Below, one piece after another: positions 20,414 to 31,499 of a stretch of 64,000 bases of DNA. Origin of the DNA: Carettochelys insculpta. Its lineage: Eukaryota > Chordata > Testudines > Carettochelyidae. The stretch covers positions 33,475,501-33,539,500 of the forward strand of contig NC_134150.1 in NCBI RefSeq assembly GCF_033958435.1, in the 5' to 3' direction. The position numbers and the translations under genes were made by a program. The notes beneath the pieces were generated by a model, which had not been told where the DNA came from, searched no databases, and worked only from the letters and a program-made list of their open reading frames with translations. Numbering within the stretch: position 1 is the first letter of the stretch; each line of letters starts with the position of its first letter.

Positions 20414-21463
20414 CTCCTTATTTTTGAACATAGTGTAATCTGAACACAGTTCACCCAGCTGCGAGAAGCGGTCCTGAGAATCTTGAGCAGAGTGGGAATT
20501 TTAAGGAGATCTGGGTTTCCCTACAAACCCAGGCTCAGCCGCTGTCCTTTGGAATGATGTCCTTTCCAGCACAGACATTCTACTGAGACTCCATGATAAA
20601 CTGCTGTCTAGAGATGTAACTTTCAGGTGTGGCATGAATGCCTGGCAAGCCATCATGCCCTCTAGAGGTGGACCAGATATCTGAGGTGCCAGAATGGAAG
20701 AAGCTATTCACAGGGAGCTGGGTGGGGTCAGCATTTCAATATCCGCTCACCCGTGCTTTAATCTCTAAATTGCAAAAACATTAACATTATTGATTGAGCA
20801 GACATCAGTCCAACAGGAAATTTAATTAAATTAAAATGTGTCACTGAGCAGTCCTCACTGCATCACGTATAAATCTTTGGTAATAAGTTGACAAAGACAG
20901 CAGCGATTGATATTGTGTTCTCAACTTAATTCATCCCTCCCCCACACCCAGCACCCTCCTGTTTTCCTGGGCTGATAATGAACATACTCACAGGAGGACA
21001 GACTAGTCAAAGGGGCATACATCTGACACACATCGGCACCAAATGCTCTTAACTCCACCGGCTTCTGAGAATGATTTAACATATATTATTTACAGTTGAT
21101 CTAGGCTGTATCCGGTAATGCCTCCATTCAACATACCATTACAGGGCTGACTAACACTCAGCGATTTCTAGGCACCAGTTTAACACGTTAGCTGAGTATC
21201 AGAAGCAGCACATTTTGCTCTCAAAAGAACCTGGGTCCTGAAGAAAGGGTAAGGAAGTGCCTTTCATTAAATCAGTTAATTTCTGGAGAGACTAAACACT
21301 GTGTCAGTACTCCCTCATGAACTGATATGGCTACAGAAACAGGGGTAGTGGGCAACAAAGCTAGTTATGAATAAAACAGAACTGGTGCCACTGCCTAACA
21401 TAAAGCTACTGTGTTTAGATAAGAGCAAGGTGCTCAGAAAAAACGATTATCAAGAAATAAGTA
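20414..21463. other. No gene seen; AT-rich, possibly conserved patch at 20770-20940
   Basis: No repeat or exon is recognised. The patch has TTTAATTAAATTAAAATG and several ATTGAT and TAAT cores, which resembles noncoding regulatory sequence in style only; conservation cannot be judged from one sequence. Confidence 0.4.
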
Positions 21464-21787
21464 CAGGTTGAACCTCTCTTGTCCAGCATCCTTGGGACCT
21501 GACCAGTGCTGGATTAGAGAATTTGCCAGATGACAGGAAGACAATATTTTCTAGAACATTACCAACACTTCCACTTCTTACCGGGCTCTTAGAAGACATT
21601 TAAGGGTAAATTACAGCTAAATAACAGCACAGAACACTGAGAGCCAGAACTGGGGTCTGGAAACAAGCTTTATGGGGCCATGGGAAACTTGGCCACATCC
21701 ATGATAAGTGGGTACCCGGCTAACGAAAATCATGCTGGATTACAGAGTTTGAGGGCTGAGAGCTCCGGATTAGAGAGTTTCAATCCA
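21464..21787 (+). mobile_element. Tigger-like (TcMar) MITE, TTGAACCTCTC family
   Basis: It starts CAGGTTGAACCTCTCTTGTC just after a TA (21462-21463) and ends TTTCAATCCA before a TA (21788-21789). The 324-bp non-coding body contains TTACCGGGCTCTTAGAAGAC and CTTGGCCACATCCATGATAA, which recur in the copies at 36077, 46181 and 50014. The TA duplication and termini fit Tc1/mariner elements of the Tigger group. Confidence 0.85.
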
Positions 21788-21789
21788 TA

Positions 21790-22472
21790 TATACTGAACC
21801 TTCATCTGTGTATAATTAAAATAATTAAAGTTAGCTGAACAAAACATAAATAGATTACCAAACATTCCCACATATTCATTTGTCTGGAAGTTTGATTTGC
21901 CGTTATTTTCAAAAGAGTTTATTTTCTGCAATATTATTATTATGGCTTGCCAGTATTCAGATGATCACTCAATTCTGGTGAAAATGTGTGAGAATCTCGT
22001 AAAATTGATGAGTTTTAGCTTTGTTTATTATCCATCATTTGCTACTCTTGTGTTCGCAAAAATTCAGTTGCCCTAGGAGGGAGAGCAGAAACCTAGAGAA
22101 TAATGGCTCGTGAAATAGAGATGTTTACAAACAAAGCAGGAGCCAAAATTTGGTCCTGTAACCATTGGACAAAATTATGCGGCTGCTGCAGAAATCATCT
22201 GTAGCCAGAGCTGCAGAAATCACAATCTGCTACTGAACACTTTGCAAACTTAAAAGGGGTTAAATTTGCAACAAACAATATTTGCAGCCAACAATGTCAA
22301 CAGGTCTTTAAATCATACAGATTGTTTATGCCTCCTGATTGGCAACATATACATAAGAGACTCTAATTTAATGACTTTGGAGATCTCTTGCACTCTTGCT
22401 TCCTTTGAACTAAATCAATTCAGCACCTATTTTCACTTCTTTACTGCCTTTAACACTAGTACTAATGGAATA
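21790..22472. other. No gene seen
   Basis: AT-rich sequence between two Tigger-like elements; no coding or RNA feature supported. Confidence 0.45.
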
Positions 22473-23620
22473 CAGTAATCCCTCGAGTTATGTGAAGGTT
22501 GTGTTCCCACGTACCCTCGTGTAACTCAAATTTTGAGTAAGTTGGGGGGACGGGTTTTTTCCCCTGGTGGAACACACATTCTGCAACCGGGGAAGCAGCA
22601 GGAACACCTGGAGCTCCTTTTGGAAGGTCAGTCTGGGGTTGGGGGGCCAGTTGGGGAGGGTTAAACCTGGCAGTGGGCTGGTGCCATGGGAGCGGGGCCG
22701 GGGGGGAGAATTAAGCCTGGGGTGGGTTAGGGCTGCAGGAGGGGCGGAGGGTGGAATTGAACCAGAGCCATGTTCCAGGCATGGTGAGCCAGAGCTGTGG
22801 GTGGGGTGTCTGAGCCATAGCCGCGAGCAGGGGTGGTGAGTCGGGCTGTGGCGGGTTTGAACCAGGGCTGGGGGTGATTGAACCGGGGCAGGGGGTTTGA
22901 GCCCAAGACACGCCCGCAGGTGATGAGCCAGGCCGTGAGGGGTTTGAACCGTGGCCGCACAGGGAGGGGTGGTAAGCTGGAGCCAGACACGGGTGGTAAG
23001 CTGGGCCGTGGAGGGTTTGAATCAGGGCCGGGGAGGGGGTTGAACCAGGGCCATGTGAGGCCGGATTTTGAGTTGCACTTTGGAAATAACGGGCACTGTC
23101 TGCCAGACTCCCCACCCCCCACAAATAAATGGTGGAGACTCACCAGAGCCGCTGGAGGAGCTGCTGGGGCCACCAGGGCCAGAAGAGCTGGTGGAGGGGG
23201 GCCTGTGGTGCTCTCCTCCCCCAGCCCTGTGTGCCTGGAGCATGCCGGTGCCCAGCCGCCACTGCTTATATGGTGTCAGAGGCTGCTGCCCACTGGCAGG
23301 CGGCAGGGCAGCCACACTCTATCTACGCACAGGCGGCTCGGAGCCCCGGGCTGGAGAAGCTGCAGTGCTGAGAGCTGCAGGAGGCGGAAGGAGCCAGGCC
23401 AGCATTCAGCTCCTCTCCTGGTAATGGGGAGAGGGGGATGGAGGCATGGGGGAAGAATGGAGCAGGAGAGGGGAAGGGAAGAGGAGGGGCAAAGGACAGG
23501 AGTGAGCTGGGCTGGGAAGGTCAGTACATCGTCATACAGTAGAACATACCAATATAACGAACTTTCTGCCTTAATGAACACACCTTCCCCCCATTAGTCC
23601 ATTAACTCGAGGGTTTACTG
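22473..23620. mobile_element. Tigger-like element with ~1-kb GC-rich core
   Basis: The left terminus CAGTAATCCCTCGAGTTA and the right terminus reversed, CAGTAAACCCTCGAGTTAAT, are terminal inverted repeats of the CCCTCG type seen in Tigger elements. A TA flanks each side (22471-22472, 23621-23622). The core (about 22550-23530) is strikingly GC-rich, in contrast to the flanks. It contains irregular units such as GGGTTTGAACC and GTGAGCCGGGC, separated by 25-60 bases. Long open frames in the core (239 codons on plus, 148 on minus) come from the low stop-codon density and are rich in G, R and P; no transposase motif is seen. Confidence 0.8.
22780..23060. repeat. Irregular minisatellite-like array inside the GC-rich element
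   Basis: GGTTTGAACC or TTGAACC units recur (near 22854, 22877, 22941, 23012 and 23039), alternating with GTGAGCC/GTAAGCTGG-GCCGTG segments. The spacing is irregular, so this is decayed or non-tandem repetition rather than a clean array. Confidence 0.55.
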
Positions 23621-23622
23621 TA

Positions 23623-24285
23623 AATACCCTAAAAATTTGGTCCAGAAGTGTGTAATTTTCATAGCCTGACCCATGTTACCAGTGAATATTTTAAGGTATT
23701 GATGAGGAGGTAGGGTGGTAAGTGTTTCAGATAAAAACTGTCACTAAAGTTTAGTTTCTGTTCAAAGATAAAGATCCACACCACACATTAAAAAACCAGC
23801 CTCTCAATTTAACAGACACGTTATTTGTTAGATTAAGTTGAGAGATAATTCATAAGGTGGTGTACGTGTTACACCTCTGCGAATGGGTTTAAAGCAATAT
23901 AGCTGAATCTCAGGGAGCACAACAAAGGAGTGTGATTGAATCTAAACTGGTGAAGTAATTTACTTGCTGAGGGACCAGAAGAATGTGTGTTTGAACAGAC
24001 TTACACATCCTTGCATCCGCCTATTCTTTTTTCCCATTCTGAACCCTTCCCTTCCCACCCCTTCCTGGGTAAGTTACAAACACAGACTCAGTTGTTATCC
24101 CTTATGCCCATTTATTCATGTATCACTCTATGCATCACTTAGGAATTTGGCCCTTTGACTCTGGTCATATACTTTGATTTACTTTGTGGTATTCTGTGCT
24201 GGATCTAGCATAATGCTTAACAGTTACCAAATTTAAGGAACTGTTTCAAATGTGGCAACATGGCAGTTCCCAGGCCAGGATTTCA
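23623..24285. other. No gene seen
   Basis: AT-rich, no recognised repeat. Confidence 0.4.
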
Positions 24286-24990
24286 TGGAATCATAGACTA
24301 TAAATCCAGAACGGATCATTACAGTCTTACCTTCTTCAGAACACAGGCTAAAGAACCTCACCCAGGCACTCTTGTGTATTTGACTCAGGTACTGCAAGTG
24401 ATGGAGAATCCAAATCCCTGGGCAAGATGTTCCAATATTTAACTACACAGACTGGGTGTGTCTACACTAGGAACTAACTTGAAAGTTAACTTTGAAGTTA
24501 GACACTACTTTGAAGTAGCCAGTAGAGAGTCTACACTCATTTTCCCCTTTTTCGAAACTTCGAAGTAGGGACCCCAACTCTGAAGTCCTTACTCCATTCC
24601 CAGGAATGGAGTAATGCCCTACTCTGAAGTTTAACTTTGAAGTAGGGTGTGTGTAGAGGCTCACCTTCCAAGTTGCTTACTTCAAAGTTGTACTTCGAAG
24701 TGGATATAGCCCTTTTATTTCTTTTGGCATTTATTTTGAATTTATTCGCTGGTTTTACATAACTTCAGTGTAATTAACAGAACACCCGATTACCTTCCCC
24801 TCCCACACACAAAGAAAAGTTCACTTCAAATCCTTTTTGTGAGGTTGTACTTCGAAGTAAACACCTTCAAAGTTATTTTTGTAGTGTAGACACAACCAGA
24901 GCATTAAAAATCTGCATATTATTTCTACATTGAATTTCACTGGCTTCCATTTCCAGTCACTGGACCTTGCCATCCTTTCTATGCTAGACT
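24286..24990 (-). mobile_element. CR1 LINE 3' region, split by a Harbinger insertion
   Basis: The outer parts, 24286-24453 and 24898-24990, read continuously as a reversed CR1 segment. GGAATCATAGACTATAAATC is the 3' terminus, and the upstream parts GTGATGGAGAATCCAAATCC and GCATTAAAAATCTGCATA follow in order. The same segment family occurs at 51011-51262 without the insertion, which confirms the interruption. It is non-coding or decayed throughout. Confidence 0.7.
24454..24897. mobile_element. PIF/Harbinger-like MITE nested in CR1 (TTCGAAGT subgroup)
   Basis: The ends GGGTGTGTCTACACTAGGAA and reversed GGTTGTGTCTACACTACAAA are terminal inverted repeats. Subterminal regions are filled with ACTTTGAAGT and ACTTCGAAGT palindromes on both sides, a feature shared with the element at 32946-33656. 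The centre (24715-24835) is AT-rich. A 3-bp duplication is not evident at the ends as drawn. Confidence 0.75.
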
Positions 24991-25849
24991 GGAGGTTTAT
25001 CTCCCATGAGACTCCAGTGGGGTGGCAATACTCTGAACCGGAGCAGACTTTCCCTTCTTGACAAGTCATGTGAAGGTTTACTGCAGTGTGAGCAGACACA
25101 TATACTTAAAATGTGGTGGCAAAAGCAAAGTTTGCCTTTAAATGACATTATTGGTTATTGTTTGAAACTGGTGACACTGAGGGAACATGCAAAATGAGAT
25201 CTATCTAAATCTGTATCAGCTTGAAAACTTGCCTTAGAGTAACAGTGAAGGCCCAATTCAGTGTACTGAAGCACCAGTCCATGTCACATTCAGTGCAGAC
25301 ACTGAACAATGTCCCTTTAGAAAGGGCACAGGGTGAGAGTAGCTTTATGGCATTATTGATTTATTCTGTGCCTGCAGTTAAAAACTATACCCAGACAGAC
25401 AATAAAAATAACTGCTCTAACCATGTAACAGCTTCCTGCTACTAAAATGGGTTTTACGCTTAAAGTCACAGTGGGCTTTGCTTTCTTTTTTTAAGTTTCA
25501 ATTAAATAAAAAAATAGAAATTACCGCCACTGTTCTGAGTGGTATTGTCCTTCTACGTTCTCCTGCATCTTTAACAGAGCCGAGATTTATTTTTCTGCAC
25601 TCATGGATCTCTTTAGAATGAACTAGTAGACACAATAACCCAGCATGCAGCAGACTAGTTAGAGAGTCAGTGTTGAACTGCATCTACAAATAATTACTTC
25701 TAGTCTGAAATAGACTTAAAATACACAATCAAAATCGATCACAGTCTTTATGGCCAACCAGAAAGGTGAGTAGAGAGGTCTAAACCTTGTATTTGAATTT
25801 AAAAATAGTCACAGGAATGACAACAGTCAACCTCTTAGCAAAGTTGACT
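24991..25849. other. No gene seen
   Basis: Sequence without recognised repeats; longest open frames under 100 codons and without domains. Confidence 0.4.
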
Positions 25850-26030
25850 CAATCCTGGGCTGTCGGAGTCCCTGCCGCTGTAGCTGCTGGTGAGGCTCCA
25901 GGCCCCATATGCTTGCAACCTTGGGTGTGCTGGGGTCTCCACAGACGCAGGACCCCAGCCCGGGGCAACACCAGCTGTCAGACTGGGGCACTGAACCCTG
26001 TCAGCAGCCCCAGCTGTCAATTAAGGTATG
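25850..26030. other. Locally GC-rich patch
   Basis: A GC-rich island in AT-rich surroundings, with several CAGCTGTCA and CCAGC segments (CAGCTGTCAGACTGGGG at about 25973-25989, CAGCTGTCAATTAAGG at 26012-26027). It may be part of an unknown repeat. It is too short and CpG-poor to call a CpG island. Confidence 0.35.
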
Positions 26031-26422
26031 TTAAAGCCTGCAATTAACAACTTTTTAATGGGTTAATTCTTCCCTGTGTTAACTGCAGGAGACAGCGTGT
26101 GTTAATCCTAATTGAGAACCCTAATATTTTTGCAATGTGCACCTTTGGACATTCTATGTCCACTCACTTGCAAGTGTGTGAAGTCATTTGATTGAAATCT
26201 TAAACATGGAAGCCCTGTCTGTCCTGAGTGGATACTAATGAATCCATGACCGTTTTTGTAGAAGTATAGTCTAAAAGCTTGTCTATATGGTCCCTCAGTG
26301 CAAACTATGGGGATGTGAGGTGCAGGGCACATTGAAATGTTGCGCTGTACTGGCCTCATGTAGATCCTACTAATACAAGCTAGCCTGGGATGATGTTAAT
26401 GTAAATTTGGTATCTTTTAGTT

Positions 26423-26800
26423 CAGGAGTGTCCAACATGTTCGCCATTCACCACATGCACTGAATAGGACACCAAGTTGTGGCAAATACGGTTCTTGAGA
26501 TGCATGCTGCTCTTGGTGCCTTTAAATGCAGCTCCTCCTGAGAGCCGCATGCGGACGGCGCTGTCCACCCGCTCCACACACACTCCCCAATGGTTGGTGA
26601 GAGAAGTGCATGGAGGCCCCAGTAGTGGTCCCAGTGGTGCCTCCAGTGGCTCTGGTGAGTTCTGCCATTGAATTAGAATGCGGGAGCTGAGGGTGCCTGG
26701 CTCTGGAGGAGGGAGAGGGCATTTATTTAGAGGGGGGCTGGGAGCACCTGCCTCTGGGGGAGGGCATTTATTGAGAGCTGGGGGTGGGGCAGAGAAACGT
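26423..26800 (+). mobile_element. hAT-like element fragment (GTGTCCAAC type)
   Basis: It starts CAGGAGTGTCCAACATGTTC, a hAT-style terminus. The GC-rich body contains GAGATGCATGCTGCTCTTGG and GCAGAGAAACGTAGTAAACA near its end. No matching right terminus is present, so the 3' boundary is a guess. Open frames in it are by-products of its base composition. Confidence 0.5.
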
Positions 26801-28982
26801 AGTAAACAGGGTAAGACAACAACCACAAGTGTGGTGATCTTTGAATTCCTATTGGTCACTGCTCTTTTAGTTCATTCTAGAAAGGAGAATTCAGCAGCAT
26901 CCATGCCTAGGGAAGAACTAAATGGTGGAACAACAGAGATACGAGTGGAACAGGGCATGTTTGATCAGATGTGATCAGGTTATTTTCTCTACTTTGGGGT
27001 TTGTTGGACTTCTCTGTTCTGAGTAACTACCCCCTTATAACTGTAGTGGAATCCCAGGCAAGTAATTCTCTGCGTTTCAATCTTTTTTTCAGTTGCTCTC
27101 TAACACCTTGCAGCTAAGTAACGCTTCACCACATGTGTCCTCTTTGTTGTGGTTATAAAAATTACCTTTTAAAATCCTGATCTGATTCCTGAGTCCTGCA
27201 AACCAGGAGAATTTACATGCATGTGCCTAAGACTGTAAAGCCAACTATTAAGAAAAATTAGTTTTTTTCATGCTCTCTTGCAAAGGGAGGGTTACAAAGC
27301 TGGAAGGAACCCCACAGAAAGGAATTCTAAAATGCACCTTCCTAAGTTCTCAAAGGGGTTTTTGCATTTGGGTGGTGGCAGCAATACCAAACCAAAACCA
27401 GGGAATCTGTCACTTTGAGGAGTTCTTAAACAAAAGCCTTTTAAAAGTCTCTTTCAGGTCCTCACTTTCTGCACTCTGAGTACCAAAGTAGGGAACGGCC
27501 TTGACACAGCCCACCTGCTGAAAGGTACAGCATATATTTCTGTAAAAAAGGACATGTCTGGTATTAAATGGTTGCAACAGACTGGCAATATTTGATAAAA
27601 CTAGCATCCGGGAGCCAGGAGACCAAGATTAACATATTTAGTTGACAACTGAACACTGACTTAATACCACTTTGAAACTATCATGCAGAAGAAAAATGCT
27701 GCTTTTAGTCACCTTCATTTAAATGAACTAAGCACAGAAAGTTTCTTTTCCTTGGGAAATCTTTGTTTAAGCTTTTCCTTATTTTTTAGTGTTTTACATT
27801 CAACACTGTAATCTATGGTATTTGCTTTTATTTATTTATTAGGTCTGTGCTGCCTGATTGGATACTTACGGTTCCAAATGAGATGTGCAGTTCAGCAGTC
27901 TGTTCATAACTCTGAGGTCCTACTGCAATCCTTGATCTATTCTTAGCCAAAAGGCTGAGGAGAAGGGCACTTGTCACCCTATAACATTTTAATGTGCACA
28001 TGAGAACATCCAGAAGCATGTCCTAAGGTACTATTACATGTATAACCTGCACAAAGCCTCTCCTGTCAGGGAACAGTGAAGAGCAGAAGACCATAAAGAA
28101 CCTTCCCATGAAGAAATAAAACTGACCGTGGACACATTTAGATAATACAGGGATGGGTGCTGCAGTTAACAGAAATCCCCAAGAGGGACAGAGGGAGGAA
28201 AGAGAGAGAATCTGTTATTCCAATGCTATTCACTTTGCGTCAATTTTGTGAGTCAGTACATTTTGTCTGAATGACATGTAATGTGTGGTGTTACAACCTT
28301 GCCCGCTGTCCCCTGAGATGCTCTTGGACATTATATGACTTCATTAGCAGGGTTTTATACAAACAAGCAAACATTATAAAAACAAACCAAAATCCATGAA
28401 ATTTTGAGAAGAGAGGAGAAATCAAGATCTCTGTGTTTGAGTCATGATTTTCCCCCCCTTTTTGGGGGGAAAGCAATTATAGATTACGTTTTAGAATCAC
28501 ATGGTGTTAAATGGCATTCAAACATTGTTTCACCTGATCTATATACAAAAGTCCTATGTTTGCCTATCCAGGGGTTGAATGTTGAGGAATCTTCTGCTTT
28601 GAACTTGTGCCGTGAGTCTTTGATTGGAAAACAAACGAGAGATCTAAGCGAAGTTCTTGCTTTGGATTGGATTTTTCTGGGTTTTCCTGGGCTGAATGTT
28701 CAACTGAAAACACTGAACATAGTTACATCATGTGGCTTCTACTACAAAGTGTTTTTGAAAGCAGAGGGTTTTTTTAAAAAAAAAAAAACACCAAACAAAC
28801 AAGATCAGAGATGGAAATAAAATAATTTTGTAAAATGGCAGGGAACAATTTCATATGTTCAATATTTTGAGAACTGGATCCAGCCTCTTATTAGGATTAG
28901 TCCTGTCCAATGGAAAGGGTTTAGGTCTGTGATATAATATTTCAACAAGAATCTTTCCAGTGGGGGTAATACTAGGCGATAT
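26801..28982. other. 2.2 kb without recognised genes
   Basis: Mostly AT-rich and unique-looking. At 28448-28472 a C-run and a G-run form TTTCCCCCC/GGGGGGAAA around a short T-run, a strong local hairpin. A 138-codon open frame (28404-28820) runs through this hairpin and an A-run and has no recognisable domain, so it is not called. Confidence 0.45.
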
Positions 28983-29169
28983 CAGTGTTCCCTGTAAGCT
29001 GAGCACTTGGGCAGCCACCCAGGAGAGGTTCAGGTACCACCCAGATGATTAGCAGAGCACCCACAGCTGGCAGCTTCTGTTTCTACAGTGGTGCACATCC
29101 CCATATGTCTTGGTGCACATAACAAAATTTATTCCTCCCACCAATGGAAAAAAAATAGAGGGAACCCTG
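28983..29169 (+). mobile_element. hAT-type MITE, family 1
   Basis: It starts CAGTGTTCCCTGTAAGCTGA and ends ATAGAGGGAACCCTG, with the full internal order of the family (CACCCAGGAGAGG, AGCAGAGCACCCACAG, GTGGTGCACATC, AACAAAATTTATT). The 8-base flanks GGCGATAT and TTTGTTAC do not match, so the duplication has decayed or the right end has moved. Confidence 0.85.
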
Positions 29170-30982
29170 TTTGTTACCAAAATTATTTTACATCCATATA
29201 ATGGAATTTCATCTCAAAGGATCCCAAATACTTAGCAAGCCTGATACAGAGCTTAGCAGGGTTACGCATGTTAAGTTACTCGGGTGCAGGATCTGATTCA
29301 CACACTTTCTGTGGTGTAAAAGTCATGTCCCATACAGAAGTGACTTTCTCAAATGCCTCATTTAGTAGCTTGCCTATTTGAATTTGCTTCAGGCTGAAAC
29401 TTGGCACACAGTGGAGTCTCCATCTGGCAGGAGCAAATGATGGCATTTGATTTGTTGACGAAATGTATCTTTTTAGAAATCATTAGGACTTTTTTCTTTA
29501 AGCTGGCAAAACCACAAACAAAACTAAACATTATTGTTTGTTTGCTTCAGATACTTTTTTGTCCTGGTTTCAGGAGAGAAAATTAAACACCAAGTAAAAC
29601 TTTATATCTGTATATATTTTGCAGACAATTGAGAACACACTCACATCCCATTCTTGAGACGCCTGAGTAAATTCTCTACATTCCTTCCCACATGTACAAA
29701 TTCTCTTGCCTCCAGATGAACCCTGTTCCCATCCAATGGCCAAAGTTCTGGTCTTGCTGCTTCCTATTCCCATTCAGTAACCAAACTACTGATACAGTCT
29801 CTGTGGGTTCCTAGGTTAAGCAGCTATGAAGGAGTCTTTTTATTCAGAGGCGATAACAGCCCTTAGCAGCTGCTGTGTATTGCTGGTTTAGGTATTACAT
29901 GGTGCTCCCTTTCCAGGGATGGAGTTTGTGATTGCCTGACATGCCAACTTAGAGCAATTATGTAGGGGGGTTGCTCTCATTATTTGTCCCTAGATGAACA
30001 GCTGACATTTAGCTCAGGCAGGGAAGTTATTTAAAAGGGCATCATGGCTTGAATGAATCAGCCTGCTGCAGCTTCTCCAGCCTGGGAGTAAAATCCTGGC
30101 CCCAGTGATTGGGAGTTTTGCTGTTAACAAGGCCAAGATTTTATCCTAGTCGTCTAAGGAGTTCTGTAGATACAGAACATTGGATAAGACATTATGTTGG
30201 GACCTTCCGGAGTTTGAAAAGCTACTTTTCACAATGGCTGATAGATTAATATTGGAAACTCCGTTGCTAGGCACAGAAACAACCCCGCAGGAGCCAAGCA
30301 CAACCAATTAACGCAACAGGTTTGACTCAGTACAAGGGTGTCTACTGCAGCCTTGGTAACTGCAACTGTGCATGCTTACACAGCAGCAAGTTATTAAAGG
30401 TACATAGGTCCATTAACATTCCATTATTAAGAAGTCCAATGGGACGGTGCTTCCCTGTGGTAACCAAAGTGCAACAAGTCACTGCATGCTTCATCAGGAA
30501 CGGAAACCATTCCAGGTGCACACTGGTGTAGGTCAAACTGAGGCACCTATCTGTCAGTCAGGTGGAATTGAGGCAGTCAAGAGCACAGAAACTGGAAGAG
30601 AAGACTGGTATTTTATGTCCTTAACTCAGCCAGTTGTAGTTCAGCATTACAGAGGACTCCAAACAGCCTGCATCTGCATGATGTACATTACCAGATGGGA
30701 TGCAACGCAGAGGCTCCATAGAGTGAGCTAAAGACAGTCTCAGCATCAGCTCACTGAACTCACATGCTTTTGCCAAACCCTGGCTATTATTTACACTTCG
30801 CTGGCTATAAGGCTGAACAAACATACTTTGCTTCACTTCATGCCCACTCAAACCCCAGGACTGCAGAAGAAAAGAACAGAGCTGTGTCAAGAGAAAAAAA
30901 AAACACACGCCAGGGTGAATAATGAAGAAGAGAGTGGGTGGAATGAAAAACAAATAGAGACAAAAATAAGCACAGTATCATG
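29170..30982. other. No gene seen
   Basis: No exon or recognised repeat; short open frames only. A half-site resembling an RFX X-box (GTTGCTAGGCA) lies near 30262, too weak to call. Confidence 0.4.
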
Positions 30983-31026
30983 CTTGATTCTCATATCATA
31001 CCAGCTTGATTCTCATATCATACCAG
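30983..31026. repeat. Perfect 22-bp tandem duplication
   Basis: The unit CTTGATTCTCATATCATACC-AG occurs twice head to tail (30983-31004 and 31005-31026) with no mismatch, which points to a recent slippage or end-joining event. Confidence 0.9.
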
Positions 31027-31311
31027 ACCCCTGTCTCTCATTTCCATTAATGGCATCACTTTGGATTCATGTTGGTGGAAGAACAGAAATCAGTCCTATT
31101 ATATATCTCCGCAGATAAAAGCTACATTAAAATGGAGTTCAAGTTGAGAGTCTGTATCAATCATTTAGAATGAAATATTACAGAAATATGACAACGTATC
31201 CCAAAACCAAGGAATTTCAGAGACAAGGTTAAACCTAAAAAAAAGAAAATTCCAAACATGTTAAGGTTTTGAAATGCAGCTCAAGGAACCTTAATTCCTC
31301 ATAGGAGTGAC

Positions 31312-31491
31312 CAGTGTTCCCTAAGTTGAGCAGTTGGGCAGCTGCACAGAAGAGATGTAGGTGTCTCCCAGCTGACTAACAGAGTTCCCAAAGCCACCCA
31401 CATGGGGCAGCATGTGTTTCTATTGGTGCTGTACATCTGCACATGCAAAATTTATTCTGCCAATGGATGAAAAAAATTAGAGAGAACACAA
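31312..31491 (+). mobile_element. hAT-type MITE, family 1, with 8-bp TSD
   Basis: It starts CAGTGTTCCCTAAGTTGAGC and ends TTAGAGAGAACACAA. The flanks GGAGTGAC (31304-31311) and GTAGTGAC (31492-31499) match at 7 of 8 positions. Length is 180 bp, slightly below the 200-bp reference. Confidence 0.85.
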
Positions 31492-31499
31492 GTAGTGAC

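Noticed and set aside
22878..23597. 239-codon open frame in the GC-rich block
   Set aside because: It lies inside the Tigger-like element, its product is low-complexity and G/R/P-rich, the opposite strand is equally open, and the openness is explained by low stop-codon density in GC-rich DNA.
28404..28820. 138-codon open frame
   Set aside because: It runs through a C-run/G-run hairpin and an A-run ending in a lysine-rich tail; no domain is visible.
30255..30272. RFX X-box-like site (GTTGCTAGGCA)
   Set aside because: Only one good half-site, with no promoter or gene nearby.
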